A DNA stretch of 41,038 nucleotides from Batkoa obscura. Taxonomy: Eukaryota > Entomophthoromycota > Entomophthoromycetes > Entomophthorales > Batkoaceae. The position numbers were made by a program, and so were the translations under genes. The notes below the pieces were generated by a model that worked only from the letters and a program-made list of their open reading frames with translations, was not told where the DNA came from and searched no databases. Positions 1 through 8,713 of the stretch are shown piece by piece. The stretch spans positions 1 through 41,038 of the forward strand of contig JASVEC010000147.1 of the NCBI GenBank assembly GCA_030770535.1, given 5' to 3'. Numbering within the stretch: position 1 is the first letter of the stretch; every line of letters begins with the position of its first letter.

Positions 1-26
1 TAAACTTATTTTTATAAAACCATATA

Positions 27-270
27 GAGATGATTAAGTTAATTTCATTTTTTAGCCAGTTTTTAGAATTTAAATTATAAATAGAGTAACGAATAAAACG
101 ATAAATAATACATAATTTTAAATATTTTATCTTGAGAACTTTGCTTAAAATTCTATAAAAATAAATTCTATTAAAAAGCAAAAGTACCTAACAGTTTCAG
201 AAAATTATAACAAAAATCTAATACATAACAACGTATAAGCCAATACAATTAATTCTTCTAATTAGTTCTT
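27..270 (-). mobile_element. Decayed right-end fragment of the GGGG-terminus DNA transposon
   Basis: Positions 27-215 align by eye with the right end of the transposon at 36834-36980. Both start with a G-rich tip, then a TTAATTTCATT / TTAGTTTCATT stretch. Further in, both carry CTTCTATAAAA-like and AAAAGTACCT-like blocks in the same order and spacing. Similarity becomes weak after about 215, so the inner boundary is approximate. No transposase coding DNA follows, so this is a solo end. Orientation is named after the 36834 copy, whose transposase lies on the minus strand. Confidence 0.55.
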
Positions 271-382
271 TCAAAACATGATTTAAACAGTATACTGTAA
301 AAATTTCATTCAATAAAAATTATTAGGTTAGCAAAACCTTAACTCAGCCTATATATCAACATCAATTGAAGTTTTAATATAT

Positions 383-480
383 AGGGATGTTCTTTTTGGT
401 TTCATCATTTTTTCCATTTTTTAAGCGCTATTTGAGCAAGAGATTACTAGTAAAACTCCCAAATGAAAAAATACATCCCC
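383..480 (-). mobile_element. MITE family 1 copy, reverse orientation
   Basis: Full-length member of the 100-bp MITE family, with AGGGATGTTCTTTTTGG at one end and AAATACATCCCC at the other. It contains the internal AAGCGCTATTTGAG block. It is flanked by ATAT on both sides, a 4-bp target duplication. Confidence 0.85.
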
Positions 481-516
481 ATATAAATAATATATTTTTA
501 TAAAATTTTATTATAT

Positions 517-616
517 GGGAATGTATTTTTGTGTTTAAGAATTTTACTAACAAATTTTCCGCTCAAATAGTGCTTAAAAAATGGAAAAAGTAATGAAACC
601 AGAAAAAAATATTCCC
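517..616 (+). mobile_element. MITE family 1 copy
   Basis: Full-length copy from GGGAATGTATTTTTGTG to ATATTCCC, flanked by ATAT on both sides. Only 36 bp separate it from the oppositely oriented copy at 383-480. Confidence 0.85.
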
Positions 617-620
617 ATAT

Positions 621-716
621 AGAGATATATACTTTTGTTTAAGAATTTCATTAGCAATTATTCTACTTAAATAACGCTTGAAAAATGGAAAAAGTGATGA
701 AATCAAAAAATACCAC
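621..716 (+). mobile_element. MITE family 1 copy, diverged
   Basis: A diverged copy abutting the previous one across a single ATAT. The interior (TTTGTTTAAGAATTTCATTAG ... AAAAATGGAAAAAGTGATG) is clear, but both termini have lost most of the G/C run. Its older look suggests that it was present before the neighbour at 517-616. Confidence 0.75.
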
Positions 717-802
717 TATATTTAAGCTCATCTTGAATTTATTGAATGAATGGTGAGGTAAATAATTTTAATACATGTTTATACTTGACCGACCATGTGA
801 TC

Positions 803-875
803 GCCTTCTTGGCTCAGTTGGCAGAGCGTCCGCCTAGTAAGCGGAAGGTCATTGGTTCGATTCCGATAGAAGGCA
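803..875 (+). tRNA. tRNA-Thr (anticodon AGT)
   Basis: A 73-nt cloverleaf with acceptor GCCTTCT/AGAAGGC, discriminator A, anticodon stem TCCGC/GCGGA, loop CTAGTAA with anticodon AGT, and T loop GGTTCGATTCC. There is no intron and no encoded CCA. A TTTT run about 17 nt downstream is a plausible Pol III stop. The sequence is identical to the minus-strand gene at 25789-25861. Confidence 0.95.
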
Positions 876-1407
876 AAGTCTTTGAGAAGATTATAATTTT
901 GCTATTCTTAGTTTAATTTATTACATAAATCAAAAGCATTTAAAGCACACTTTTTTACATTTGAATACTAGATCAAATATATTTGTTAATTATAATATAT
1001 AATACAAAACCAATAAGCACGATATTTACTAAAACTGTTTTAAATTTCAAACTTAAACTATTTTTTAGTTCATTTGATAAAATAATGACTCGACTTCAAA
1101 ATAAAAAAGATTTAATACTCTATATCAGCGTAAATGAGCTTTAACTATTATGATTTTAAATTAATTAGATTGTTAGTTTATAATTATTAATTTTGATATG
1201 TTTTTATAAAGTCATGAAGTTAGAGCCAATTTGAATAATATATTTAAATCCCAAAAAGTAGACCATACTACAACAAATTTGGAGCTTATATAAAATATTT
1301 ATGTTTCATAGCTATTTATACAAGTACATTTGGTACAAAATCAATCATAATTTTAGGTTGGAATAAAAACATGTTTTAATGAAATGTGGCACCCAATGTT
1401 CCGATAC
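876..1407. other. A+T-rich intergenic stretch
   Basis: No open frame with protein-like composition, no RNA fold and no repeat was recognised between the tRNA-Thr gene and the next MITE. Confidence 0.5.
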
Positions 1408-1503
1408 GGGGATGTATTTTTTTATTTAAAAATTTTACTAATAATTTTCCTTTCAAGTAACGCTTAAAAATGGAAAAAGTGATGAAATCAAAAAAACATT
1501 CCC
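1408..1503 (+). mobile_element. MITE family 1 copy
   Basis: Full-length copy from GGGGATGTATTTTTTTA to AAAACATTCCC with the usual interior. The flanks (ATAC, ATGT) do not form a perfect 4-bp duplication, so the site has changed since insertion. Confidence 0.85.
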
Positions 1504-1859
1504 ATGTTTTCTAATGAACAGTAAAAAATTAGAAGCCACAAAATAAGTCCTAACTCATGATCTTTTAACCGATTTCAACAAGATTAGAAAGACATAAACT
1601 GCTTAACTTTAATCGAAGTAGCAAAATAACACTAAAAAAAAGCAAATATCAAAATAAAATCATGTTTATATATTAGAGACTATTTTTTATTGAAGTGTTC
1701 ATAACCTTGTTGAGAATAGCAAAATATCATACTTCTATTTTGGGTTTCTAATTTTTTATATTTTCTTAGATAATACATTGGAACATGATCTATGAATATA
1801 ATATAATATAAAATTTTATAAAAAGCAAAACCGTAATTTTTACACATATGAATAAAAAG

Positions 1860-1866
1860 TATAAAA
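1860..1866 (+). promoter_or_regulatory. TATA box of the first glycosyltransferase gene
   Basis: TATAAAA lies 51-57 bp upstream of the ATG at 1917, similar in spacing to the TATA motifs before other genes in this window. Confidence 0.5.
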
Positions 1867-1916
1867 GTTTGAGTTTAAACTTTAGGAAATATGTTGTTTA
1901 AATCAGCTTTTCAAAA

Positions 1917-3404
1917 ATGAAAACAAATATTTTAATTGCAGTCGCTTATCTTTCTCAATTAATATCAGGCTACAACATACTAATTCACTCTTCAGCAGGT
2001 GGAAGGTCACATATACGATGGTTATTAGAGGTTAGTGAAACTCTTTCCGATATGGGGCATACAGTAACATATCTAAGCGATGATTCCAATTTACAAAATA
2101 GCCAATCCAACAAGATAAAGAAAGTAAGTACGGGGGAAAGTCCTTATAAAGATGCGGGTATATATTTCCATGATGCAATCAATAATCTTCAAAAGAAAAG
2201 CCATCAAGAAGTTTCTGCAAAATTATTAGATGTCTTACTCATGATAAGCTATCGGGCGAATTTTAATGAGCTGCATAAGTTTATTGAGATCAATAGAGAT
2301 TTAGATTTAATTATATGCGATTTTTTAACACCAGCATGTGTGGATTTAGCTTTATTGAAAAATATACCATTAGCTATTAACTTCCAAAGTTTTGATGTAT
2401 TTGGCAGCGTAAAACCTACATATTCGTCTAATCTTGATGACAATTTTTTTGACATAATTGGGTTATTAAAAGAATATTATTCTTATCATAATACATTAAA
2501 AAAACTCAATTTAGTGAGAAACTCTTTTGGTATTTCTAACCAAAACTACTTGTCTGCAGACTACTCAAAAACACTCAATTTAGTTCACTCTTTCTCAGGG
2601 TTGGAATTAAGTAAAGTGCCTAGTCATTTTCATCTAGTTGGACCTATATTCAACTCTACTTCGCCTATAATAGAAAACGAGGTCATTTTAAATATTTTAA
2701 ATAGTAAAAAGAGAATCGTATATATAGCGTTTGGGAATAATGCACAATTACCAATGGAGGCTCATGAAGCAATAATTAAAAGTATGTCAAGTTTACTTGC
2801 GGATTCTACAATAGATTCGGTGATCTACTCTACTCATTATTCGTGCGTAAACCCTAATATTTATTGTGGTAGCAATTTACCACAAATAAATATATTGAAC
2901 AGCCCTAATGTTAAGTTATTTGTATCTCACTGTGGTATGGAATCAGTATTAGAATCTATTAATAGCACTAAGCCAGTACTATGTGTCCCTTTATTTGCTG
3001 ATCAACCATGCTCAGCAAGAAGGTTATCAAATTTAAAAGTAGGAGATTATCTAATGTTCAAAGATTTGAACGAAGATAATTTAACAAAAAAAGTAAGTAA
3101 ATTATTAAGCAGCCTAGATGATAGTAAAATGATTGCCCTTAACAGTATAATGAAGATAAATAGCAAAGATTCAAAAGAAAGGGCACTTGGTTTAATATTA
3201 AATTATATTCAAAAAAGTAAGTCTTGCAACAATCAGTTATCTTGCTATAAACCAACCGTTGAATTGAAATTTTATTGGCAATACTATTCGTTATTATTAC
3301 CTGCCTTCCTTATACTATCTTGTTCTACTTTTATAGCATTGTTTATTTGGATTAAAGCGTTAACTAAGTTCATGAAACTATCCAAGAAGGGTAAAAGTGA
3401 CTAG
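1917..3404 (+). CDS. Divergent UGT-type (GT1) membrane glycosyltransferase
   Basis: A 495-residue protein with UGT architecture: signal peptide (about 1-18), N-terminal GT-B domain, C-terminal donor domain, one membrane helix (about 457-481) and a short basic tail. His32 in the GGRSHI motif aligns with the catalytic His of animal UGTs, and Asp135 in IICDF with their catalytic Asp. The donor signature is recognisable at 334-364 (VSHCGMES, then FADQ). Family members transfer a sugar from a UDP-sugar to small lipophilic acceptors on the lumenal face of the ER. The tail KGKSD fits a KxKxx ER-retrieval signal. It is about 75 residues shorter than the two paralogues at 4686-6398 and 8714-10423 and much diverged. 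The usual WAPQ before the signature reads NLPQ, so the uracil-stacking Trp is missing and donor use may differ. The ATG is followed directly by the signal peptide. The acceptor is unknown. Confidence 0.85.
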   Translation: MKTNILIAVAYLSQLISGYNILIHSSAGGRSHIRWLLEVSETLSDMGHTVTYLSDDSNLQNSQSNKIKKVSTGESPYKDAGIYFHDAINNLQKKSHQEVSAKLLDVLLMISYRANFNELHKFIEINRDLDLIICDFLTPACVDLALLKNIPLAINFQSFDVFGSVKPTYSSNLDDNFFDIIGLLKEYYSYHNTLKKLNLVRNSFGISNQNYLSADYSKTLNLVHSFSGLELSKVPSHFHLVGPIFNSTSPIIENEVILNILNSKKRIVYIAFGNNAQLPMEAHEAIIKSMSSLLADSTIDSVIYSTHYSCVNPNIYCGSNLPQINILNSPNVKLFVSHCGMESVLESINSTKPVLCVPLFADQPCSARRLSNLKVGDYLMFKDLNEDNLTKKVSKLLSSLDDSKMIALNSIMKINSKDSKERALGLILNYIQKSKSCNNQLSCYKPTVELKFYWQYYSLLLPAFLILSCSTFIALFIWIKALTKFMKLSKKGKSD

Positions 3405-3715
3405 ATTAGATCAATCACAGATCTTAATCTTTATCCCAGAATTCACTTTAAATTTAGGGATCATATCAAACACTATAAATAAAACAGAATCATTGATTAT
3501 TTTAGTTTATTTTATTAAATTCTGCTTAAGCATTTCTGATATTTATAAGAGACGCACATCCATGTTATACCTTTTTAAGGTCCTATATTATAGCGTTTTA
3601 TAAGCATAGACATCATTTGAATTAAAGAACAATTTAAATGTATATTCAATAGTGGAAATTTAAAATAATAAAACAAAAAAGCTAGAAACAATCAAAATAG
3701 ACATTTCCTTTAGTA

Positions 3716-3788
3716 AGCTCCCTGCGGGACTCGAACCCGCAATCCTCAGATTAGAAGTCTGATGCCTTATCCATTAGGCCAAGGGAGC
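3716..3788 (-). tRNA. tRNA-Arg (anticodon TCT)
   Basis: On the minus strand the gene folds with acceptor GCTCCCT/AGGGAGC, anticodon stem TCAGA/TCTGA, loop CTTCTAA giving anticodon TCT (reads AGA), and T arm GCGGGTTCGAGTCCCGC. It is intronless with no encoded CCA. The discriminator base reads T. A T-run about 40 nt downstream could stop Pol III. AGA is expected to be a common Arg codon in such an A+T-rich genome. Confidence 0.95.
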
Positions 3789-4053
3789 TCTGCTCTCTAT
3801 TAGGTAAACTATTTATAATTCTATACTTTTACTTTAAAATTAGTATAAAATAAATTTTTACTAATATAAATCTATGATACTAAGATCAAACAACGAAACT
3901 TTATTTAATAAATAGTTAAAATTTGATGTTTTGTCAATAATAGATATCAATATTTCAATATTTCATAAAGTTTTTGTTTTAGTTGCAATTATTCATATTT
4001 AAATTAATCTATACTATAATAAAATTAGCTTAGACTATAAAATAACAATAAGT
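3789..4053. other. A+T-rich spacer between tRNA-Arg and a MITE
   Basis: No gene or repeat was recognised here. Confidence 0.4.
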
Positions 4054-4150
4054 GGGGATATATTTTTGTGTTTAAGAATTTTATTAACATCTTTCCACCC
4101 AAATAATGCTTAAAAGATGGAAAAAGTAATTAAGCCAAAAAAACATCCCT
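4054..4150 (+). mobile_element. MITE family 1 copy
   Basis: Full-length copy from GGGGATATATTTTTGTG to AAAACATCCCT. The interior is slightly diverged (AATGCTTAAAAGATGG). The flanks do not retain a perfect duplication. Confidence 0.85.
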
Positions 4151-4636
4151 ATATGATATAGATTAATTTTAATTTGAACCGGAACTCGGAGCTTAAATTT
4201 AGGCATTTATAGATTCAAAGTTTAATCGTTAAGGATCAGATTGAAAATAAAGTATGGTTTAATAGTGGAATTCCTTAATATTATTAAAAAGGAAATAACA
4301 ATTAATTCAATTTGAACAAAAGTAAGTGATAACTTTGCTTCAATTCTTTTATTATCGTAGTTAATTTTATAATACATTACAATAATAAGATGCTATTTCT
4401 CCAGTTTTGTTTATTATAGTTCAAATAATGTTAATTAAATAAATATGGAAATAGTTGATTATAAAATTAAAACCAACTAATAGAGTTACATAATCATTTA
4501 TATTCAATTGATGATAAATAATCAGATTGCTTAATTTAATAGAGCTTATAGTTTATTATCCGTCCGAAATTTACAATTATATGACCTTAAAACAATCTAG
4601 TAAACAATATTTAATAAATGACCCAAAAAATGAAAC
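4151..4636. other. Upstream region of the second glycosyltransferase gene
   Basis: Contains no recognisable gene or repeat. Only the TATA box immediately downstream could be assigned. Confidence 0.4.
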
Positions 4637-4644
4637 TATATAAA
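4637..4644 (+). promoter_or_regulatory. TATA box of the second glycosyltransferase gene
   Basis: TATATAAA ends 41 bp before the ATG at 4686. The same spacing is seen before the WOPR genes, which supports the internal ATG rather than the upstream TTG as the start. Confidence 0.55.
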
Positions 4645-4685
4645 GATTGAATTATAAACGTCAATCTATAAACAAAAAAGTCAAA

Positions 4686-6398
4686 ATGAAGATATCATTA
4701 TTAATAGCAGCTCTTCCATTTTTAAATTCGCTAAATGGATTTAGTGGTAAAGGAGAGTTATTTGATAGTAATAGCAGTCCTAAATTAAATGTTGTAGTAC
4801 ACTCAGGAGTTGGTGGTAGAAGTCACATAAAGCCAGTTTTAGAAATAGGGGATGAGTTAGCAAATAGGGGACATAAAGTAACTTATGCAACAATCGAAGA
4901 AAATATTCGATTTTTAAAAGGATATAATATTGGAAATTACTCTTTAGGAAAAGGATTCCTTGATGATACTGCTATGAGAAATATGATGAAAACTCGTATT
5001 TTAAGTAAAAGTTCAGAAAGCACCTCTAGCTTAATGAGAAAGAGGTTGGCACCCATTCTTTCCAGGAGTTATGAGGATTTATATCATCCGTTGAAAGATT
5101 ATCTTATTGAAACTAAACCAGATCTTTTGGTTTGTGATTTCTTTGCTCATACATGTGCTGATTTAGCAAAGTACTTAGGTATCCCATTGATTAATGGTTA
5201 TCAAACTACAGATGGCATTGGTTTAGCTATAGAACCTTTTATCACCACAGGGTTTGACTATGGTCCTCTTTATACTAAAGATATGTCCTTTATTGACCGT
5301 TTTTATTCACAAGTTATTAAATCAGTAGTTAGTGGATATTATTTATCTCAAGTCACTCAACTAGAAAATGAAATAAGGAAAAGATATGGAATTTCGTCTA
5401 CCTATGGAGTACATGCTGGATTAGATTATGGATTAAGTATTGCAAATACTTTTGTTGGATTTGAGCCAGCCTCTGGACTACCACCAGCTATAATTCAAGT
5501 AGGACCCCTTATATCTGAAAACAAAGATACTTTAGGATTGAAATTAGAAGGATTTTTAAACCTTCATGAAAATACTTTGTTCATTGCTTTTGGCTCAAAT
5601 TCAGTACTAAATGAACATTTAACCAAAAAAATATTAGAAGCATCTTTATTGGCAATTGAAGAAGGGATCATTGATGCAGTATTATGGGGATTAGGACGTA
5701 CAAAACAAAGTGATTTTCCAGTGGAAGTAAATGATGGTAAAGGCGGAAAAGTGAAAGTACAAGATTTATTCGAAGGAAAGAATGATAAAATTAAGCTATT
5801 GTCTTGGGCTCCACAAGTTTCAGTCTTAAATCATAAGAATACTAAATTATTCATATCTCATGGTGGATTAGAATCTACCTTTGAAGCTATTTATTCAGGT
5901 ACACCAGTATTATGCTTAGCATTATTTGGAGATCAACCAAGAAATGCACGTAAACTAGAAGAAATTGGAACTGGGATTTATATTGATAAATTTACTTTTA
6001 CATCCAAATCATTAAAAGAGCAGCTTAAAATTATAATTGAAGATAAGGATGATAAATTCAAATCAAATTTATCAAGAATGAAGACAATCTCTCATCATAA
6101 TTCAAGAAGGCTCAGTTATGCTGCTGATGTGTTTGAACAACATGCTTATACTGCTAAAGCATGTAGAAAGTATGAACCTTATAATGTTGACTCTAATTTG
6201 CCACCTTGTGAAATCAAACATCTTACTCCAGTATCAAATCAAATGTCCTTTATACAAGCTAAAGGTATCGATATTTATGGTACTGCTATTTTGATATTAT
6301 TATCAAGTTTTATTTTATCATTATGTCTATTATATTTCTTATCAAAACTTGTATACAAGTTGTATAAACAAATAGCTACTAAAACTAAAACTGAATAA
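4686..6398 (+). CDS. UGT-type (GT1) membrane glycosyltransferase, convergent paralogue A
   Basis: A 570-residue UDP-sugar glycosyltransferase of UGT type. In order: signal peptide (1-18), N-terminal GT-B domain with GGRSHIKP and candidate catalytic His47, Asp151 in LVCDF, FGSNS (about 302-306), WAPQVSVL (374-381), donor signature SHGGLES (391-397) to GDQ (about 415-417), a membrane helix (about 532-557) and tail KTKTE, a KxKxx ER-retrieval motif. All catalytic landmarks are present and the frame is open, so the enzyme looks functional. It probably glycosylates small lipophilic molecules in the ER lumen; the acceptor cannot be read from sequence. The frame is open upstream to a TTG at 4647, but the ATG at 4686 starts a clean signal peptide. 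It converges on a paralogue at 8714-10423. DNA of 5513-5603 and 5629-6167 is almost identical to that gene while the N-terminal half is strongly diverged. AATAAA overlaps the stop region. Confidence 0.92.
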   Translation: MKISLLIAALPFLNSLNGFSGKGELFDSNSSPKLNVVVHSGVGGRSHIKPVLEIGDELANRGHKVTYATIEENIRFLKGYNIGNYSLGKGFLDDTAMRNMMKTRILSKSSESTSSLMRKRLAPILSRSYEDLYHPLKDYLIETKPDLLVCDFFAHTCADLAKYLGIPLINGYQTTDGIGLAIEPFITTGFDYGPLYTKDMSFIDRFYSQVIKSVVSGYYLSQVTQLENEIRKRYGISSTYGVHAGLDYGLSIANTFVGFEPASGLPPAIIQVGPLISENKDTLGLKLEGFLNLHENTLFIAFGSNSVLNEHLTKKILEASLLAIEEGIIDAVLWGLGRTKQSDFPVEVNDGKGGKVKVQDLFEGKNDKIKLLSWAPQVSVLNHKNTKLFISHGGLESTFEAIYSGTPVLCLALFGDQPRNARKLEEIGTGIYIDKFTFTSKSLKEQLKIIIEDKDDKFKSNLSRMKTISHHNSRRLSYAADVFEQHAYTAKACRKYEPYNVDSNLPPCEIKHLTPVSNQMSFIQAKGIDIYGTAILILLSSFILSLCLLYFLSKLVYKLYKQIATKTKTE

Positions 6399-7814
6399 AT
6401 AAACGACTTTAATAATATTTTGTTTATATTATCTAATTGACTATTTTACAACTTTTACTAAAAGAGAAAATAGTATTGTTAACTCCAAAATTTTATTAAC
6501 ATATAAGATACATATTTAGGCTCAAAACTATTTGAGTCTAATACTTATCTTCAAAATTGTATTCAATTCAACGGTGTGTCTCATTTATAGTTTACTCAAT
6601 TCTAGCTCAGATCCACAACTTCAAGCCTCTTATCAGTGAATATTGTTTATTTAATTGAGTCAAAATAGATGTCAAAGTAGCCTATAGATTTTTAATATTT
6701 TTATACCAAATCTTTATAGACTCCTTGAGCAGATACTTATATCAACAGCCTTTCTCTTAATCCTAAGTCATGGACAATTAATTTTGATTTTACAAATATT
6801 ATTTTACCTGATTATAATTATATACAATCATTATTTGTAAGTTCAGTTACTAGATTTTTCCACAAGATATTTTATTTTCCTAGCTTCAATTTGATTACGA
6901 GTCCTCTTCCTATTTCAGTTCTTTTCCTAAAGTAGCTTTTACCAATCAACCGCGAATGTAAGCACTCTTTTGTTTCAACTCAATAGCTCTTGAAATACTT
7001 AAACTAGTTTACTCCCCACAAATTTCCCCCTTGGATCATCAAATTTCTCTCCTCCATAGAATTCTAAAGGCTCTTTCCTTTTTTTTGGAACAAAACTATT
7101 GCTTTCCCTTGTGTTTAGTATGTTTAAAAAAACAAAAAATTCAAATTTTTATTTTTTGTTTGTATACAGACGTTGCAGCTCTTTTTATAATGTTATAAAG
7201 TGTTTATTTAAGAGTAAAATAATTTCTAAAATTCCATCAATATATAAGGGCTAACCTTTAAAAAAAGCCACTTAGGTAAATAACTCAACTATAAAAATTA
7301 TTCTCAGTATTTTTCAAAAGGGTTGCAACAGCTGTAGCATTGTTACAATGTGTTTTCAAAGCTTAAGAATTTCCTCCAATAAACCCTACTAAAAATACAT
7401 ATTCATCCTCCTTCTATAGCTGTGTTACTTCTGAATAGGAGAGAGATCTTTTAAGGAGTATCAATCCATTCAACGCTACACAAACCTCTTCAAAAATCCA
7501 AACAAAGCTTTCAAGAAATAAATTGGACGAGCATAGTGGATCTAACTTATCCTACTCCAAACTTGGGTTAAAGTTTTTGCCCTTTGCCTTTTATCTTATC
7601 TTTATTTAAATTTTCCCTGTCCTAAATAAACCAAACCTTCTGTGTAAATTAGTGATTTAAAAAAGATTAAATTCAAATGCCTGAAATACTAAAATTCTAA
7701 AAATTATGTAAGTGGAATTTCAAGTTAGCTTATTTAATAAATGAGACCACACACCATATTTTTACATAAATACTTAAGTTATTTGAACATTCTATTTGTC
7801 AATGTTTAGTGATT
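6399..7814. other. Convergent intergenic spacer
   Basis: Lies between the two convergent glycosyltransferase genes. Parts (about 6900-7120 and 7380-7620) are pyrimidine-rich and less A+T-rich than the surroundings, which could mark a decayed gene or an untranslated transcript. No frame, domain or RNA fold was recognised. Confidence 0.4.
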
Positions 7815-8222
7815 ATATAATGTAATCTATAAAGTAATCTGACTTTTTTTATAGGCCAAGCCCCAAGGGTAATTAACTGCAACTATGAAACTAATTTTCA
7901 TAAAATTTGACCTAATTATTCAAGAAACAAATTCCAGTCAAGAATACATTATTAATTAGATTAAGGCAGCTAAATAACACCCTTCACTATAGTGTTAGTT
8001 TTTAATCTTCTAAGAAGCTATTTTAAATCAAGAAAAAGCAGTTAGTTTTATTATTAATGACTGCAAATAGAGTTAATTAATCTGTAGTGAAAGAAACCAA
8101 AATTTTCTGATAAAAAACAGCTCTTTATTAAAAATTCTAAAAATTAAAACTAGTATTGCAACCTATGGCCTATTTTCTGCATAAATCAAAAAGATCAGAT
8201 TACCTTATAAATCACTTTATAA
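7815..8222. mobile_element. TIR element family 2, long copy
   Basis: About 408 bp bounded by imperfect inverted repeats. The left end reads TATAATGTAATCTATAAAGT and continues to AATCTGA and, after a T-run, TAGGCC. The right end is its diverged reverse complement (GGCCTA ... TCAGATTACCTTATAAATCA). A diverged relative of the interior lies at 22730-23065, and short relatives with the same TIR lie at 21973-22156 and 35795-35937. No coding capacity is visible, so it is non-autonomous. Confidence 0.6.
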
Positions 8223-8238
8223 ACAATCAATAGGCTAT

Positions 8239-8331
8239 GGGACTGTTTTTTTGGTTTCGTCACTTTCCCATTTTTTAAGCGCTATTCGAGCGGAAAGGTT
8301 GTTAAGTTCCTAAGCATAAAAACACATTCCC
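8239..8331 (-). mobile_element. MITE family 1 copy, reverse orientation
   Basis: A copy from GGGACTGTTTTTTTGG to AACACATTCCC with the AAGCGCTATTCGAG block. The flanks are CTAT and ATAT. Confidence 0.85.
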
Positions 8332-8354
8332 ATATACTTGAATGAAAATAACAT

Positions 8355-8449
8355 GAGGATGTTTTTTTGGCTTCATCACTTTTTCCATCTTTTAAGCGCT
8401 ATTTGAGTGGAAAAACTATCACTAAAATTTAAGCATAAAAATACATCCC
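8355..8449 (-). mobile_element. MITE family 1 copy, reverse orientation
   Basis: A copy from GAGGATGTTTTTTTGG to AATACATCCC, in the same orientation as its neighbour 23 bp upstream. No perfect target duplication remains. Confidence 0.85.
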
Positions 8450-8713
8450 AGGTGAATTTAATTTTAGCTTATTGAGTTTTTTAAAAGCAAAAGAATATTC
8501 TCAATACTACCTTTACTTCAATAAAGCAACTCTATTGACGGCTTTGTTTCATAAGTTAGGCAACTTGAATATTTATTTGTTTTTACAGTAGAGATATAAG
8601 AAACATATTTATATTTAATACATATATATATAACAATTAATAATATTTAATATCCCTTTATTTATTTAAAAAACAGTGATACTAATAATAATAAGAAATG
8701 TAGTTCACTTTGT

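Noticed and set aside
383-716. Closely spaced 100-bp repeats that might be a CRISPR-like or satellite array
   Set aside because: Spacing is irregular, orientations are mixed, each unit has its own 4-bp duplication, and copies are scattered over the whole window; MITE insertion explains them.
3397-3603. Small open frame overlapping the end of the first glycosyltransferase
   Set aside because: No sequence features of a protein, overlaps a real stop, and A+T-rich DNA yields such frames by chance.
4647-4685. N-terminal extension of the glycosyltransferase from a TTG codon
   Set aside because: TTG starts are unlikely in a nuclear gene; the TATA box at 4637-4644 would abut it, and the ATG at 4686 starts a clean signal peptide. 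The same reasoning applies at 10495, 13821 and 24787.
6900-7620. Less A+T-rich, pyrimidine-rich stretch as a hidden multi-exon gene
   Set aside because: No frame of useful length, no convincing splice pattern and no recognisable domain on either strand.
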